Source: Actinosomnolentus pattersoniae (SeqCode) (GTDB lineage Bacteria; Actinomycetota; UBA4738). From it: a DNA stretch of 8,783 nucleotides. Position numbers and translations under genes: made by a program. Location of the stretch: positions 1 through 8,783 of the forward strand of contig JACDCJ010000069.1 in the NCBI GenBank assembly GCA_013817655.1, in the 5' to 3' direction. Shown piece after piece: positions 1 to 5,669 of this stretch. Every line of letters starts with the position of its first letter. Within the stretch, counting starts at the first letter, position 1. The notes under the pieces were generated by a model. The model did no database searches. It saw only the letters and a list, made by a program, of their open reading frames with translations, and was not told the DNA's origin.

Positions 1-1
1 C

Positions 2-1009
2 GACCCGCCGCCGACCGAGGCCGATCTTCGCGGCCTCACCGAGACCGTGCGCGCCGCCGAGCTCGCCGTGGCGAACCTCACGGGCCTTTCCCCTCCCGCC
101 GACGTGCCGGAGATCCAGGCGTTCCGACGGGCCCAGTGGGTCGAGGCAACCGTTCTGGGGCTCCGGGACATCCTCGATCCCGTGGCGGCGAAACTGAGCT
201 CCGCGCTTGAGTCCCGAGGCGCCGTGGCGCTTCCCGAAGGCCAGGAGATGCTGGGCGCCTTGATGGGGCGGATGGTGCCGCTGCTCACGGGCGTGCAGGT
301 CGGCGTGGCCCTCGGCCACCTGGGGCAGCGCGCGCTCGCGCAATTCGACCTTGCCGTCCCGCGAGCGGGCAGCGTCCTTCACTTCGTCGTGCCGAACCTC
401 GCGCGGTTCGAGTCGGACTGGAGCCTGCCGGCAGTGGAGCTGCGCGGCTGGGTGGCTCTCCATGAGGTGGCGCATCGATTCGAGTTCGCGCGCCCATGGG
501 TGCGTGAGCACTTCCTGCGACTCGTTCGCGACCTCGTGGAGCACGCCGAGATCGATCTGTCGGAGCTCGAGCGAGGCCTCGAGGGCCTGGATCTGTCCAA
601 TCCCGAGGCCTTCACGAATGCCTTGGAGTCCACCGGAAACTTCTTCGGAAGATCGTCGGACCCAGAGCAGCGGCTCCGGATCGCGCGGGTGCGGGCGTTC
701 CTGGTCGCCGCCGAAGGGTACGCGGACCACGTCGTCGAGTCCCTCGGCACGAAGATGCTGTCCTCCTACGGGCGCATCGAGGAGGCCATGCGGCGCCATC
801 GCGACGGTGGGGCCGCGGATCAGGCACTCGAGCGGCTGCTGGGTCTGGAGATGGACGCCGAGGAGCACGCCCGTGGACGGGCCTTCTGCGCGAGGGTGGC
901 CGAACTGACGGACGAGGCGGCCCTCGGGACGATGTGGAGCTCGGCCGAGGCGCTCCCCTCAGCGCCCGAGCTGGAGGAACCCACCCTCTGGCTCGCGCGC
1001 ATGGCCTGA
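2..1009 (+). CDS. Zincin-like metalloprotease, coenzyme F420 biosynthesis-associated family (former DUF2342), 5'-truncated
   Basis: The frame is open from base 2 and the GTG at 47 falls inside the domain, so the true start probably lies left of the window. The visible 335 residues match my memory of the actinobacterial zincin-like family (DUF2342, often labelled F420 biosynthesis-associated). A HEVAH motif (HExxH, residues about 154-158 counting from base 2) would give two zinc ligands and the catalytic glutamate. A conserved-looking EGYADH segment near residue 238 may supply a third ligand, which is inferred by analogy with gluzincins. The C-terminal stretch with SSYGRIEEAMRRHR and RLLGLEM is also typical of the family. 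The protein is soluble with no visible signal peptide. The substrate is unknown, and the F420 link is family knowledge from gene context, not shown here. The next gene starts 76 nt downstream and probably has its own promoter. Confidence 0.8.
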   Translation, partial: DPPPTEADLRGLTETVRAAELAVANLTGLSPPADVPEIQAFRRAQWVEATVLGLRDILDPVAAKLSSALESRGAVALPEGQEMLGALMGRMVPLLTGVQVGVALGHLGQRALAQFDLAVPRAGSVLHFVVPNLARFESDWSLPAVELRGWVALHEVAHRFEFARPWVREHFLRLVRDLVEHAEIDLSELERGLEGLDLSNPEAFTNALESTGNFFGRSSDPEQRLRIARVRAFLVAAEGYADHVVESLGTKMLSSYGRIEEAMRRHRDGGAADQALERLLGLEMDAEEHARGRAFCARVAELTDEAALGTMWSSAEALPSAPELEEPTLWLARMA

Positions 1010-1071
1010 AGCCGGCCTTTCCCTCCGGCGGTCCCCATCGCCCTGCCGTCGCGGAGACTCGGCGAATCCAC

Positions 1072-1085
1072 TATCCTGCCCGCCG
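1072..1085 (+). promoter_or_regulatory. Candidate -10 box for a leaderless transcript
   Basis: TATCCT at 1072-1077 fits the actinobacterial TANNNT -10 pattern. It is followed by 7 nt and then the GTG at 1085, which is the distance expected if transcription begins at the start codon itself. No Shine-Dalgarno sequence precedes the GTG, which agrees with leaderless translation. The -35 region 17 nt upstream (TCGCGG at 1049-1054) is poor, so this is a suggestion from spacing and the -10 box alone. Confidence 0.4.
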
Positions 1086-1855
1086 TGCCGAGTGGGGAGC
1101 TCGTCTTCGCGAACGTCCTCGATGTCCGGCAGCGAGACGCCGAGGGGGACATGGCGAACGGGCTCGTCTATCTGCTGGCCGTTCCCTCTCGAGCCCTCCC
1201 GTTCGCCGTCCTGCGCGATTGGAAGGCACCGACGGGCTACATTGCCGAGGAGGTGCAGCTGATCGCCCCCTCCGGGGCCGTCGCCCACAGGATCGGCCCG
1301 GAGGCCCGGTGGCTGATGGGCTCGATGGATCTGACCCACGTCGAGACGATCGTTGACGACGGGATGTTCCGCGAGCTGGGCGGCTACGTCGCATCCTTCG
1401 TGCTGGACGGGGAGGTCCAGGGCCAGACCGAGTTCCAGGTCGTGCTGCAGGTGGCGCCGGAGAAGCTTCCGAAGGAGGTCGAGGACGGCCTCAAGAAGTC
1501 GGACGTCGCGTGGATCGGGGTCGAGTACGAGGGGCGGGAGATCACGGTTCCGGCCTGGTTCGTGTACCGACAGGGGAAGATCTACGTCCTCTCCTCCAAC
1601 GAGCCCAGCCTGAAGGAGCAGACCGTTCCCGGCATCCCGGGCTCGGACGAAGCCCTGGTGATCTTGCGACGGAAGCTTCGAGAGACGTCGCTCGAGCGGT
1701 TCCGGGCCTCCTGCCGGATCCTGGAGGGGCCGGAGTGGGATCAGGTGGCGTCACTGCTCGTCGACCGGAGACGCTCCCGGGCGGGCCCACCCGCCGAGGC
1801 CCTCAAGCGCTGGAAGGGGTCCTGCTCCATCGCTGAGCTCACGCCGCTCCTCTGA
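1085..1855 (+). CDS. Hypothetical two-domain protein, beta-rich N-terminal domain and split-barrel-like C-terminal domain
   Basis: I do not recognise this 256-residue protein as a named family. Residues 1-122 look like a beta sandwich: alternating hydrophobic strands, an EVQLIAPSG turn, then GGYVASFVLDGE followed by TEFQVVLQV. That layout recalls DUF6941-type domains, a weak comparison from memory. After a charged linker (about 124-140), residues 141-232 read as a small barrel with WIGVEYEG, PAWFVYRQGKIYVLS, LVILRRK and RILEGPEWDQVASLL. This is reminiscent of pyridoxamine-oxidase-like split barrels, but I see no firm cofactor motif. There is no signal peptide or membrane segment, so it is probably cytosolic. 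The GTG at 1085 is preferred because of the -10 box upstream; the ATG at 1151 (residue 23) would cut into the first strand. The gene ends 31 nt before the ribokinase gene, so co-transcription with it is possible. Confidence 0.7.
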   Translation: MPSGELVFANVLDVRQRDAEGDMANGLVYLLAVPSRALPFAVLRDWKAPTGYIAEEVQLIAPSGAVAHRIGPEARWLMGSMDLTHVETIVDDGMFRELGGYVASFVLDGEVQGQTEFQVVLQVAPEKLPKEVEDGLKKSDVAWIGVEYEGREITVPAWFVYRQGKIYVLSSNEPSLKEQTVPGIPGSDEALVILRRKLRETSLERFRASCRILEGPEWDQVASLLVDRRRSRAGPPAEALKRWKGSCSIAELTPLL

Positions 1856-1886
1856 TCAGCCGTCATCGCTGGGTGACTCAGGCTCG

Positions 1887-2801
1887 ATGAGCGGTCGCGT
1901 CGTGGTCGTCGGCGGCTACAACGTCGACATGACCGTCGTCTCGGCGACACTCCCGATGCCCGGGCAGACGGTCCTCGGCCGAGAGTTCCACACGGGTCCG
2001 GGGGGAAAGGGATCGAACCAGGCCATCGGCGCCAGGCGCCTTGGGGCGGCGGTGACGCTCGTCGTGAAGGTCGGTGCCGATGCGTTCGGCCTCGCGGCTC
2101 GCCGGCTGTTCGAGAGCGAGGGGCTGAGCGGGCCGGGAATCCTGGAGGACCGTACCCATACCGGCGTCGCTCTGGTTCTGGTCGACGATACCGGCACCAA
2201 CGCCATCTCCGTGGCTCCGGGTGCGAACGCGCGCCTCACCGCGCAGGACGTGATCGGCCTCGGCGGGGTCTTCGACGGCGCCACGCACCTGCTCTGTCAG
2301 CTCGAGTGCGGGCTCGACCTCTTTACCGAGATCGCCCAGCACGCCCGACGGATCGGTGCGACCACCATCCTGGATCCTTCGCCGGCGGTTCGGCTCCCGC
2401 CCGAGGTCCTGGGCCTAGTAGACGTCCTGACGCCTAACGAGGCCGAGCTCCGCGTCCTCACGGATCTTCCGACCACCGCGGCGAGTGAAATCGAGCGCGC
2501 CGCCCGGACCCTCACCGGAATGGGGGTCGAGGTGGTCGTGGTGACGCTCGGCGAGCGAGGCGCCATGCGGGTGACCGCGGGCACGTCCGAGACCTTCGCT
2601 CCCTACGCCGTGCGAGCCCGGGACACCACGGGGTCGGGTGACGCATTCAACGCCGGCCTGGTGACAGGCCTGGCGAGCGGCCTTCCGGCGGCGGAGGCGA
2701 TCCGCCTCGGCCTGCGTGCGGGCGCGTTCTGTGCCACACGGCTCGGCGTCCTGGAAGGGCTGCCCACCCGAGAGCAGCTCGACCGGGAAGTACCCGGATG
2801 A
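1887..2801 (+). CDS. rbsK: Ribokinase, PfkB family
   Basis: The 304-residue length is usual for ribokinase, which phosphorylates D-ribose to ribose 5-phosphate with ATP in the cytosol. The N-terminal GGYNVD (residues 9-14) corresponds to the sugar-binding Asn and Asp of ribokinases. GGKGSNQA (39-46) is the first PfkB signature region. CQLE (137-140) carries the Glu usually placed near the sugar. TPNEAE (182-187) precedes the nucleotide site. DTTGSGDAFNAG (246-257) is the second PfkB signature, with the anion hole and the catalytic base Asp252. The ATG at 1887 has only a weak AGG upstream, so the ribosome site is poor. Lying upstream of a nucleoside-type importer and upp, its ribose could come from cleaved nucleosides rather than free ribose. 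Related PfkB kinases for deoxyribose or nucleosides remain possible, but the ribokinase pattern fits best. Confidence 0.87.
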   Translation: MSGRVVVVGGYNVDMTVVSATLPMPGQTVLGREFHTGPGGKGSNQAIGARRLGAAVTLVVKVGADAFGLAARRLFESEGLSGPGILEDRTHTGVALVLVDDTGTNAISVAPGANARLTAQDVIGLGGVFDGATHLLCQLECGLDLFTEIAQHARRIGATTILDPSPAVRLPPEVLGLVDVLTPNEAELRVLTDLPTTAASEIERAARTLTGMGVEVVVVTLGERGAMRVTAGTSETFAPYAVRARDTTGSGDAFNAGLVTGLASGLPAAEAIRLGLRAGAFCATRLGVLEGLPTREQLDREVPG

Positions 2802-2808
2802 GCTCGGC

Positions 2809-2838
2809 TTGACCTCTATGGTGCATATCCGGGAAAGT
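2809..2838 (+). promoter_or_regulatory. Candidate promoter upstream of the nucleoside importer operon
   Basis: TTGACC at 2809-2814 matches five of six bases of a -35 consensus and lies just after the ribokinase stop. No good -10 follows: GAAAGT at 2833-2838 (18-nt spacer) matches three of six, while the better-looking TATGGT and TATCCG are too close. The long 126-nt gap in an otherwise compact locus supports a regulatory role for this region even though the -10 assignment is uncertain. Confidence 0.3.
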
Positions 2839-2866
2839 ACGCTCACACGGACGGCCGGCCTGGCGT

Positions 2867-2890
2867 CCCGCCACCGGCGGGCCTTCTTTG
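2867..2890 (+). terminator. Terminator- or attenuator-like hairpin upstream of bmp
   Basis: CCCGCC at 2867-2872 and GGCGGG at 2876-2881 form a perfect 6-bp all-GC stem with a 3-nt loop. It is followed by CCTTCTTTG, a short T-rich tract. It could end transcription from the ribokinase side or act in the leader of the lipoprotein mRNA, since the start codon is only about 40 nt away. The T tract is short, so strength is doubtful. Confidence 0.35.
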
Positions 2891-2916
2891 TCATCCGGGA
2901 AGACGGCTCCTGAATG

Positions 2917-2926
2917 AAGGAGGGGG
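2917..2926 (+). promoter_or_regulatory. Strong Shine-Dalgarno for the BMP lipoprotein
   Basis: AAGGAGGGGG contains a full anti-16S match (AAGGAGG) and sits just before the ATG at 2928. It is far stronger than the sites before the ribokinase or permease genes and fixes the start of the lipoprotein. It agrees with the need for more binding protein than membrane transporter. Confidence 0.75.
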
Positions 2927-2927
2927 A

Positions 2928-4070
2928 ATGAGCGGAAGGTTTCGATTCGTGTTCGCGCTCATGCTGAGCCTCGCTCTGGTCGCCGCGGCCTGTGCGGAGG
3001 ACCCGGACGAGGCGAACGGGGGAGCGACCCCGACAGGAGGCGAGTCTCCCGAGGCCCTGCCGGGAGAAGGGTTCCACGCCTGTTACGTCAGCGATACGGG
3101 AGGGGTCGACGACCGAAGCTTCAACCAGACGATCCATGAGGGCTTTCTCCGAGCTCAAGAGGAGCTCGGTATCGAGTACAGCTTCGTCGAGTCCCAGACC
3201 GCCGCCGACTACGCGCCGAACCTCCAGGCGTTCGTCCAACAGGACTGCGACCTCATCACGCCGGCGGGCTTCAATCTCGGACCGGTCACCGTGGAAGCGG
3301 CAACTGCCAATCCTGACCAGCTCTTCGCCATCGTGGACTACGACATCTTCGATTTCTCGAAGGACCCACCCGAGGACCAGACGTTCGAAAACGTGAGCGA
3401 GCTCACCTTCCAGACCGACCAGGCGGCGTTCCTCGCCGGGTACCTGTCTGCGGGCATGACGGAGACGGGAACGATCGCCACCTACGGGGGTGTCCTGTTT
3501 CCCACCGTGACCATCTTCATGAACGGGCTCTCCGCGGGGGTCCGGGCCTACAACGAGGACAACGGGACGAGCGTCGAGGTGCTCGGGTGGGATCCCGAGG
3601 CCCAGGAGGGCACCCAGGTCTCGACCGATCCTGCCGTCGGGTTCGACAACTCCGCCGAGGGCCGCCGGATCACCGAGGACTTCATCGCCGAAGGCGCAGA
3701 CATCATCCTGCCGGTGGCCGGCCCGACCGGATTGGGCACCGTCGCGGCAGCCGAGGATGCCGGCAACGTCAAGGTCCTGTGGGTGGACAGCGACGGCTGC
3801 GTCTCCGTTCCCGATTCGTGCGCGCTCTTCCTCACCAGCGTGAAGAAGAACATGGACGTCGCCGTCTACGACACCGTGGTGAGCGTCATCGAGGACAGGT
3901 TCGAAGGTGGTCTGTACGTCGGGACGCTCGAGAACGAGGGCGTGGACATCGCGGAGTTCCACGAGTTCGAGGGTGACGTCCCTCAGGAGCTGAAGGACAG
4001 GATCGAGGAGCTGAGGCAGGGCATCATCGCCGGCGAGGTCTCCGTGGTCCCCACGGACTATCCGGCCTGA
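2928..4070 (+). CDS. BMP-family (PnrA-like) substrate-binding lipoprotein of a nucleoside ABC importer
   Basis: This 380-residue protein captures substrate outside the membrane and hands it to the permeases encoded just downstream. Residues 5-21 form a lipoprotein signal peptide ending in VAAAC, so Cys22 would be lipidated; an acidic Gly/Pro-rich tether (about 23-48) follows. The BMP fold begins with CYVSDTGGVDDRSFNQT (52-68), the diagnostic motif of the family. GPTGLGT (265-271) and VLWVDSDG (283-290) are further ligand-cleft regions, the latter carrying the acidic residues expected to hold the ribose. Characterised relatives bind purine or other nucleosides (PnrA/TmpC, YufN); some spirochete relatives bind riboflavin, so the ligand is inferred. 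Cys52, Cys107, Cys291 and Cys298 lie outside the lipobox and could form disulfides, which is unusual to see in pairs. A full Shine-Dalgarno supports the ATG at 2928. Confidence 0.9.
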   Translation: MSGRFRFVFALMLSLALVAAACAEDPDEANGGATPTGGESPEALPGEGFHACYVSDTGGVDDRSFNQTIHEGFLRAQEELGIEYSFVESQTAADYAPNLQAFVQQDCDLITPAGFNLGPVTVEAATANPDQLFAIVDYDIFDFSKDPPEDQTFENVSELTFQTDQAAFLAGYLSAGMTETGTIATYGGVLFPTVTIFMNGLSAGVRAYNEDNGTSVEVLGWDPEAQEGTQVSTDPAVGFDNSAEGRRITEDFIAEGADIILPVAGPTGLGTVAAAEDAGNVKVLWVDSDGCVSVPDSCALFLTSVKKNMDVAVYDTVVSVIEDRFEGGLYVGTLENEGVDIAEFHEFEGDVPQELKDRIEELRQGIIAGEVSVVPTDYPA

Positions 4071-4088
4071 TCCGCCTGACGGGGGAAA

Positions 4089-4124
4089 GGGTACCGGGGG
4101 CGACCCGGTACCCCTCCTCTTCCT
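4089..4124 (+). terminator. Perfect 10-bp stem-loop with pyrimidine tail between bmp and the ATPase gene
   Basis: GGGTACCGGG at 4089-4098 and CCCGGTACCC at 4104-4113 are exact reverse complements with a 5-nt loop (GGCGA). They are followed by a C/T-rich run, CTCCTCTTCCT (4114-4124). It lies 18 nt after the lipoprotein stop and ends before the ATPase Shine-Dalgarno at 4128. In ABC importer operons such intercistronic stems often cause partial termination or protect the upstream mRNA, leaving more binding protein than ATPase. Because the tail is not pure T, mRNA protection may be as likely as termination. Confidence 0.6.
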
Positions 4125-4127
4125 GCT

Positions 4128-4134
4128 AAGGAGG
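4128..4134 (+). promoter_or_regulatory. Shine-Dalgarno for the ABC ATPase
   Basis: AAGGAGG lies 8 nt before the GTG at 4143 and decides that start: the family N-terminus RLQLKGVTKRFPG begins at once after it. It lies just past the stem-loop at 4089-4113, so that stem leaves the ribosome site free. Confidence 0.7.
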
Positions 4135-4142
4135 CCCCGGGA

Positions 4143-5669
4143 GTGCGACTCCAGCTCAAGGGGGTGACCAAGCGCTTCCCGGGCCTCGTCGCCAACGACA
4201 GTGTCGACCTCACGGTTGCGGAAGGCGAGATCCACGCGCTCCTTGGCGAGAACGGTGCCGGCAAGACCACGCTCATGAACATCGTGTACGGCCTGTACCG
4301 GGCCGACGGGGGAGAGATCCTTCTCGACGGCAGTCCTGTGCACTTCGGCAGCCCCAGGCACGCCATCGGCGCCGGACTCGGCATGGTCCACCAACACTTC
4401 ATGCTCGTGCCCGTTTTCACGGTCACCGAGAACGTCATGCTCGGAATCGAGTCGACCCGCCGGTTTGGGTTCCTGGATCGCCGCGAGGCCGCACAGCGCG
4501 TGCGTGAGATCAGCCAGCGGTACGGCCTGGAGGTCCCACCGGATGCGGTGGTAGAAGAGCTGCCCGTTGGGGTCCAGCAGCGCGTCGAGATCCTGAAGGC
4601 CCTCTATCGGGAGGCTCAGATCCTGATCCTGGACGAGCCCACCGCGGTGCTCACTCCCCAGGAGACCGAGGACCTGTTCGAGGTCATGCGCTCCCTTCAG
4701 GAAGCGGGCAAGTCGATCATCTTCATCACGCACAAGCTGAAGGAGGTGCTCGCCATCGCCGACCGCATCACGGTGATGAGCCGGGGCCGGGTGGTGGGGA
4801 CTACGACGCCGGGCGAGACGTCCGAAGAAGAGCTTGCCGCGATGATGGTGGGCCGAGCCGTTCGCCTGCGGGTCGACAAAGCGCCGGCGGACACCCGGGG
4901 GCCGGTGCTTGAGGTCCTCGACGTCGTGGTGCTGGACGACCGGGGACAGGTGGCGGTGGACGGCGTATCCCTGACGGTGCAGGCCGGCGAGATCGTCTGC
5001 GTGGCGGGGGTGCAGGGGAACGGCCAGACCGAGCTGGTGGAGGCGGTCACGGGGCTCCGCCCCATCGCCTCGGGGTCCATCCGGTTGCTGGGGCGTGACG
5101 TGACCGGAGCATCGCCTCGCGGCTTCCTCCGCGCCGGGGTTGGCCACGTTCCCGAGGATCGGCAGCGGGACGGTTTGGTGCTGGATTTCTCGATCGCGGA
5201 CAACCTCGTCCTGAACACCCACGGGAGTGCTCCGTTCGCGCGGTGGATCGTGCGCGACGACGAGGCGATCCGGGCCGCAGCGCAGGAACGAGTCGCTGCC
5301 TTTGACATCCGGACACTCTCGGTGGAGCAGCCGGTCGCCACGCTGTCCGGCGGGAACCAGCAGAAGGTCATCATCGGCCGGGAGTTCTCGAGGCCGATCC
5401 GGCTTCTCGTCGCGAGCCAGCCCACGCGGGGTCTGGATGTGGGCTCCATCGAATACATCCACGAGCGTCTGGTGGAGAAGCGAGACCAGGGGGCCGCCGT
5501 CCTGATCGTCTCCGTGGAGCTGGATGAGGTCTTGGCTCTGGCCGACCGGATCGCCGTGATGTACCGGGGCAAGATCCTGAACATCCTCCCTGCCGACACG
5601 GCCGAGCCGGAGCGCATCGGGCTTCTCATGGCGGGCTCCCTCGGCGAAGGCGAGGGCCCCGGTGGGTGA
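4143..5669 (+). CDS. Nucleoside/simple-sugar ABC importer ATPase with two nucleotide-binding domains (YufO/NupA type)
   Basis: This 508-residue protein powers import on the inner face of the membrane. The first domain is intact: Walker A GENGAGKT (35-42), Q-loop Gln84, signature LPVGVQQ (140-146, degenerate as usual in this family), Walker B LILDEP (161-166) with catalytic Glu165, and switch His197. The second domain keeps a perfect signature LSGGNQQ (401-407). Its Walker A reads GVQGNGQTE (289-297) without the lysine, its Walker B region is LLVASQPTRG (421-430) with Ser-Gln replacing Asp-Glu, and Ser457 stands at the switch histidine. This pattern is normal for the sugar/nucleoside group and implies one hydrolysing site plus one degenerate site. 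The stop overlaps the next start by 8 nt (GTGGGTGA), which favours translational coupling with the permease. The closest analogues energise nucleoside uptake with BMP lipoproteins; general sugar transport is less likely given that partner. Confidence 0.92.
   Translation: MRLQLKGVTKRFPGLVANDSVDLTVAEGEIHALLGENGAGKTTLMNIVYGLYRADGGEILLDGSPVHFGSPRHAIGAGLGMVHQHFMLVPVFTVTENVMLGIESTRRFGFLDRREAAQRVREISQRYGLEVPPDAVVEELPVGVQQRVEILKALYREAQILILDEPTAVLTPQETEDLFEVMRSLQEAGKSIIFITHKLKEVLAIADRITVMSRGRVVGTTTPGETSEEELAAMMVGRAVRLRVDKAPADTRGPVLEVLDVVVLDDRGQVAVDGVSLTVQAGEIVCVAGVQGNGQTELVEAVTGLRPIASGSIRLLGRDVTGASPRGFLRAGVGHVPEDRQRDGLVLDFSIADNLVLNTHGSAPFARWIVRDDEAIRAAAQERVAAFDIRTLSVEQPVATLSGGNQQKVIIGREFSRPIRLLVASQPTRGLDVGSIEYIHERLVEKRDQGAAVLIVSVELDEVLALADRIAVMYRGKILNILPADTAEPERIGLLMAGSLGEGEGPGG

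Larger units (their letters stand above)
2783..2904 (+). repeat. Three direct copies of a CCGGGAA-core motif around the bmp upstream region
   Basis: Copies are CCGGGAAGTAC at 2783-2793 (inside the end of the ribokinase gene), CCGGGAAAGTAC at 2829-2840, and CCGGGAAGAC at 2895-2904. The second and third copies share the 9-mer ATCCGGGAA exactly. In addition CCCGGAT at 2793-2799 is the reverse complement of ATCCGGG at 2827-2833, giving 7-bp arms on both sides of the TTGACC box. Such clustering before a transporter operon could mark operator sites, but no known regulator is recognised and the core is GC-rich, so chance is not excluded. Confidence 0.4.

Noticed and set aside
1011..1029. GCCGG and CCGGC inverted repeat after the zincin gene as a terminator
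   Set aside because: Only 5 bp of stem with a 9-nt loop and no T tract follow, which is common by chance in GC-rich DNA.
2716..2913. Small + strand open frame of 65 codons spanning the end of the ribokinase gene and the gap
   Set aside because: Half of it is out of frame inside the ribokinase, it has no ribosome site and no recognisable features.
4143..5669. Loss of catalytic residues in the second ATPase domain as a sign of decay
   Set aside because: The missing lysine and the Gln in place of the catalytic Glu are the normal state in this group of sugar and nucleoside importer ATPases.
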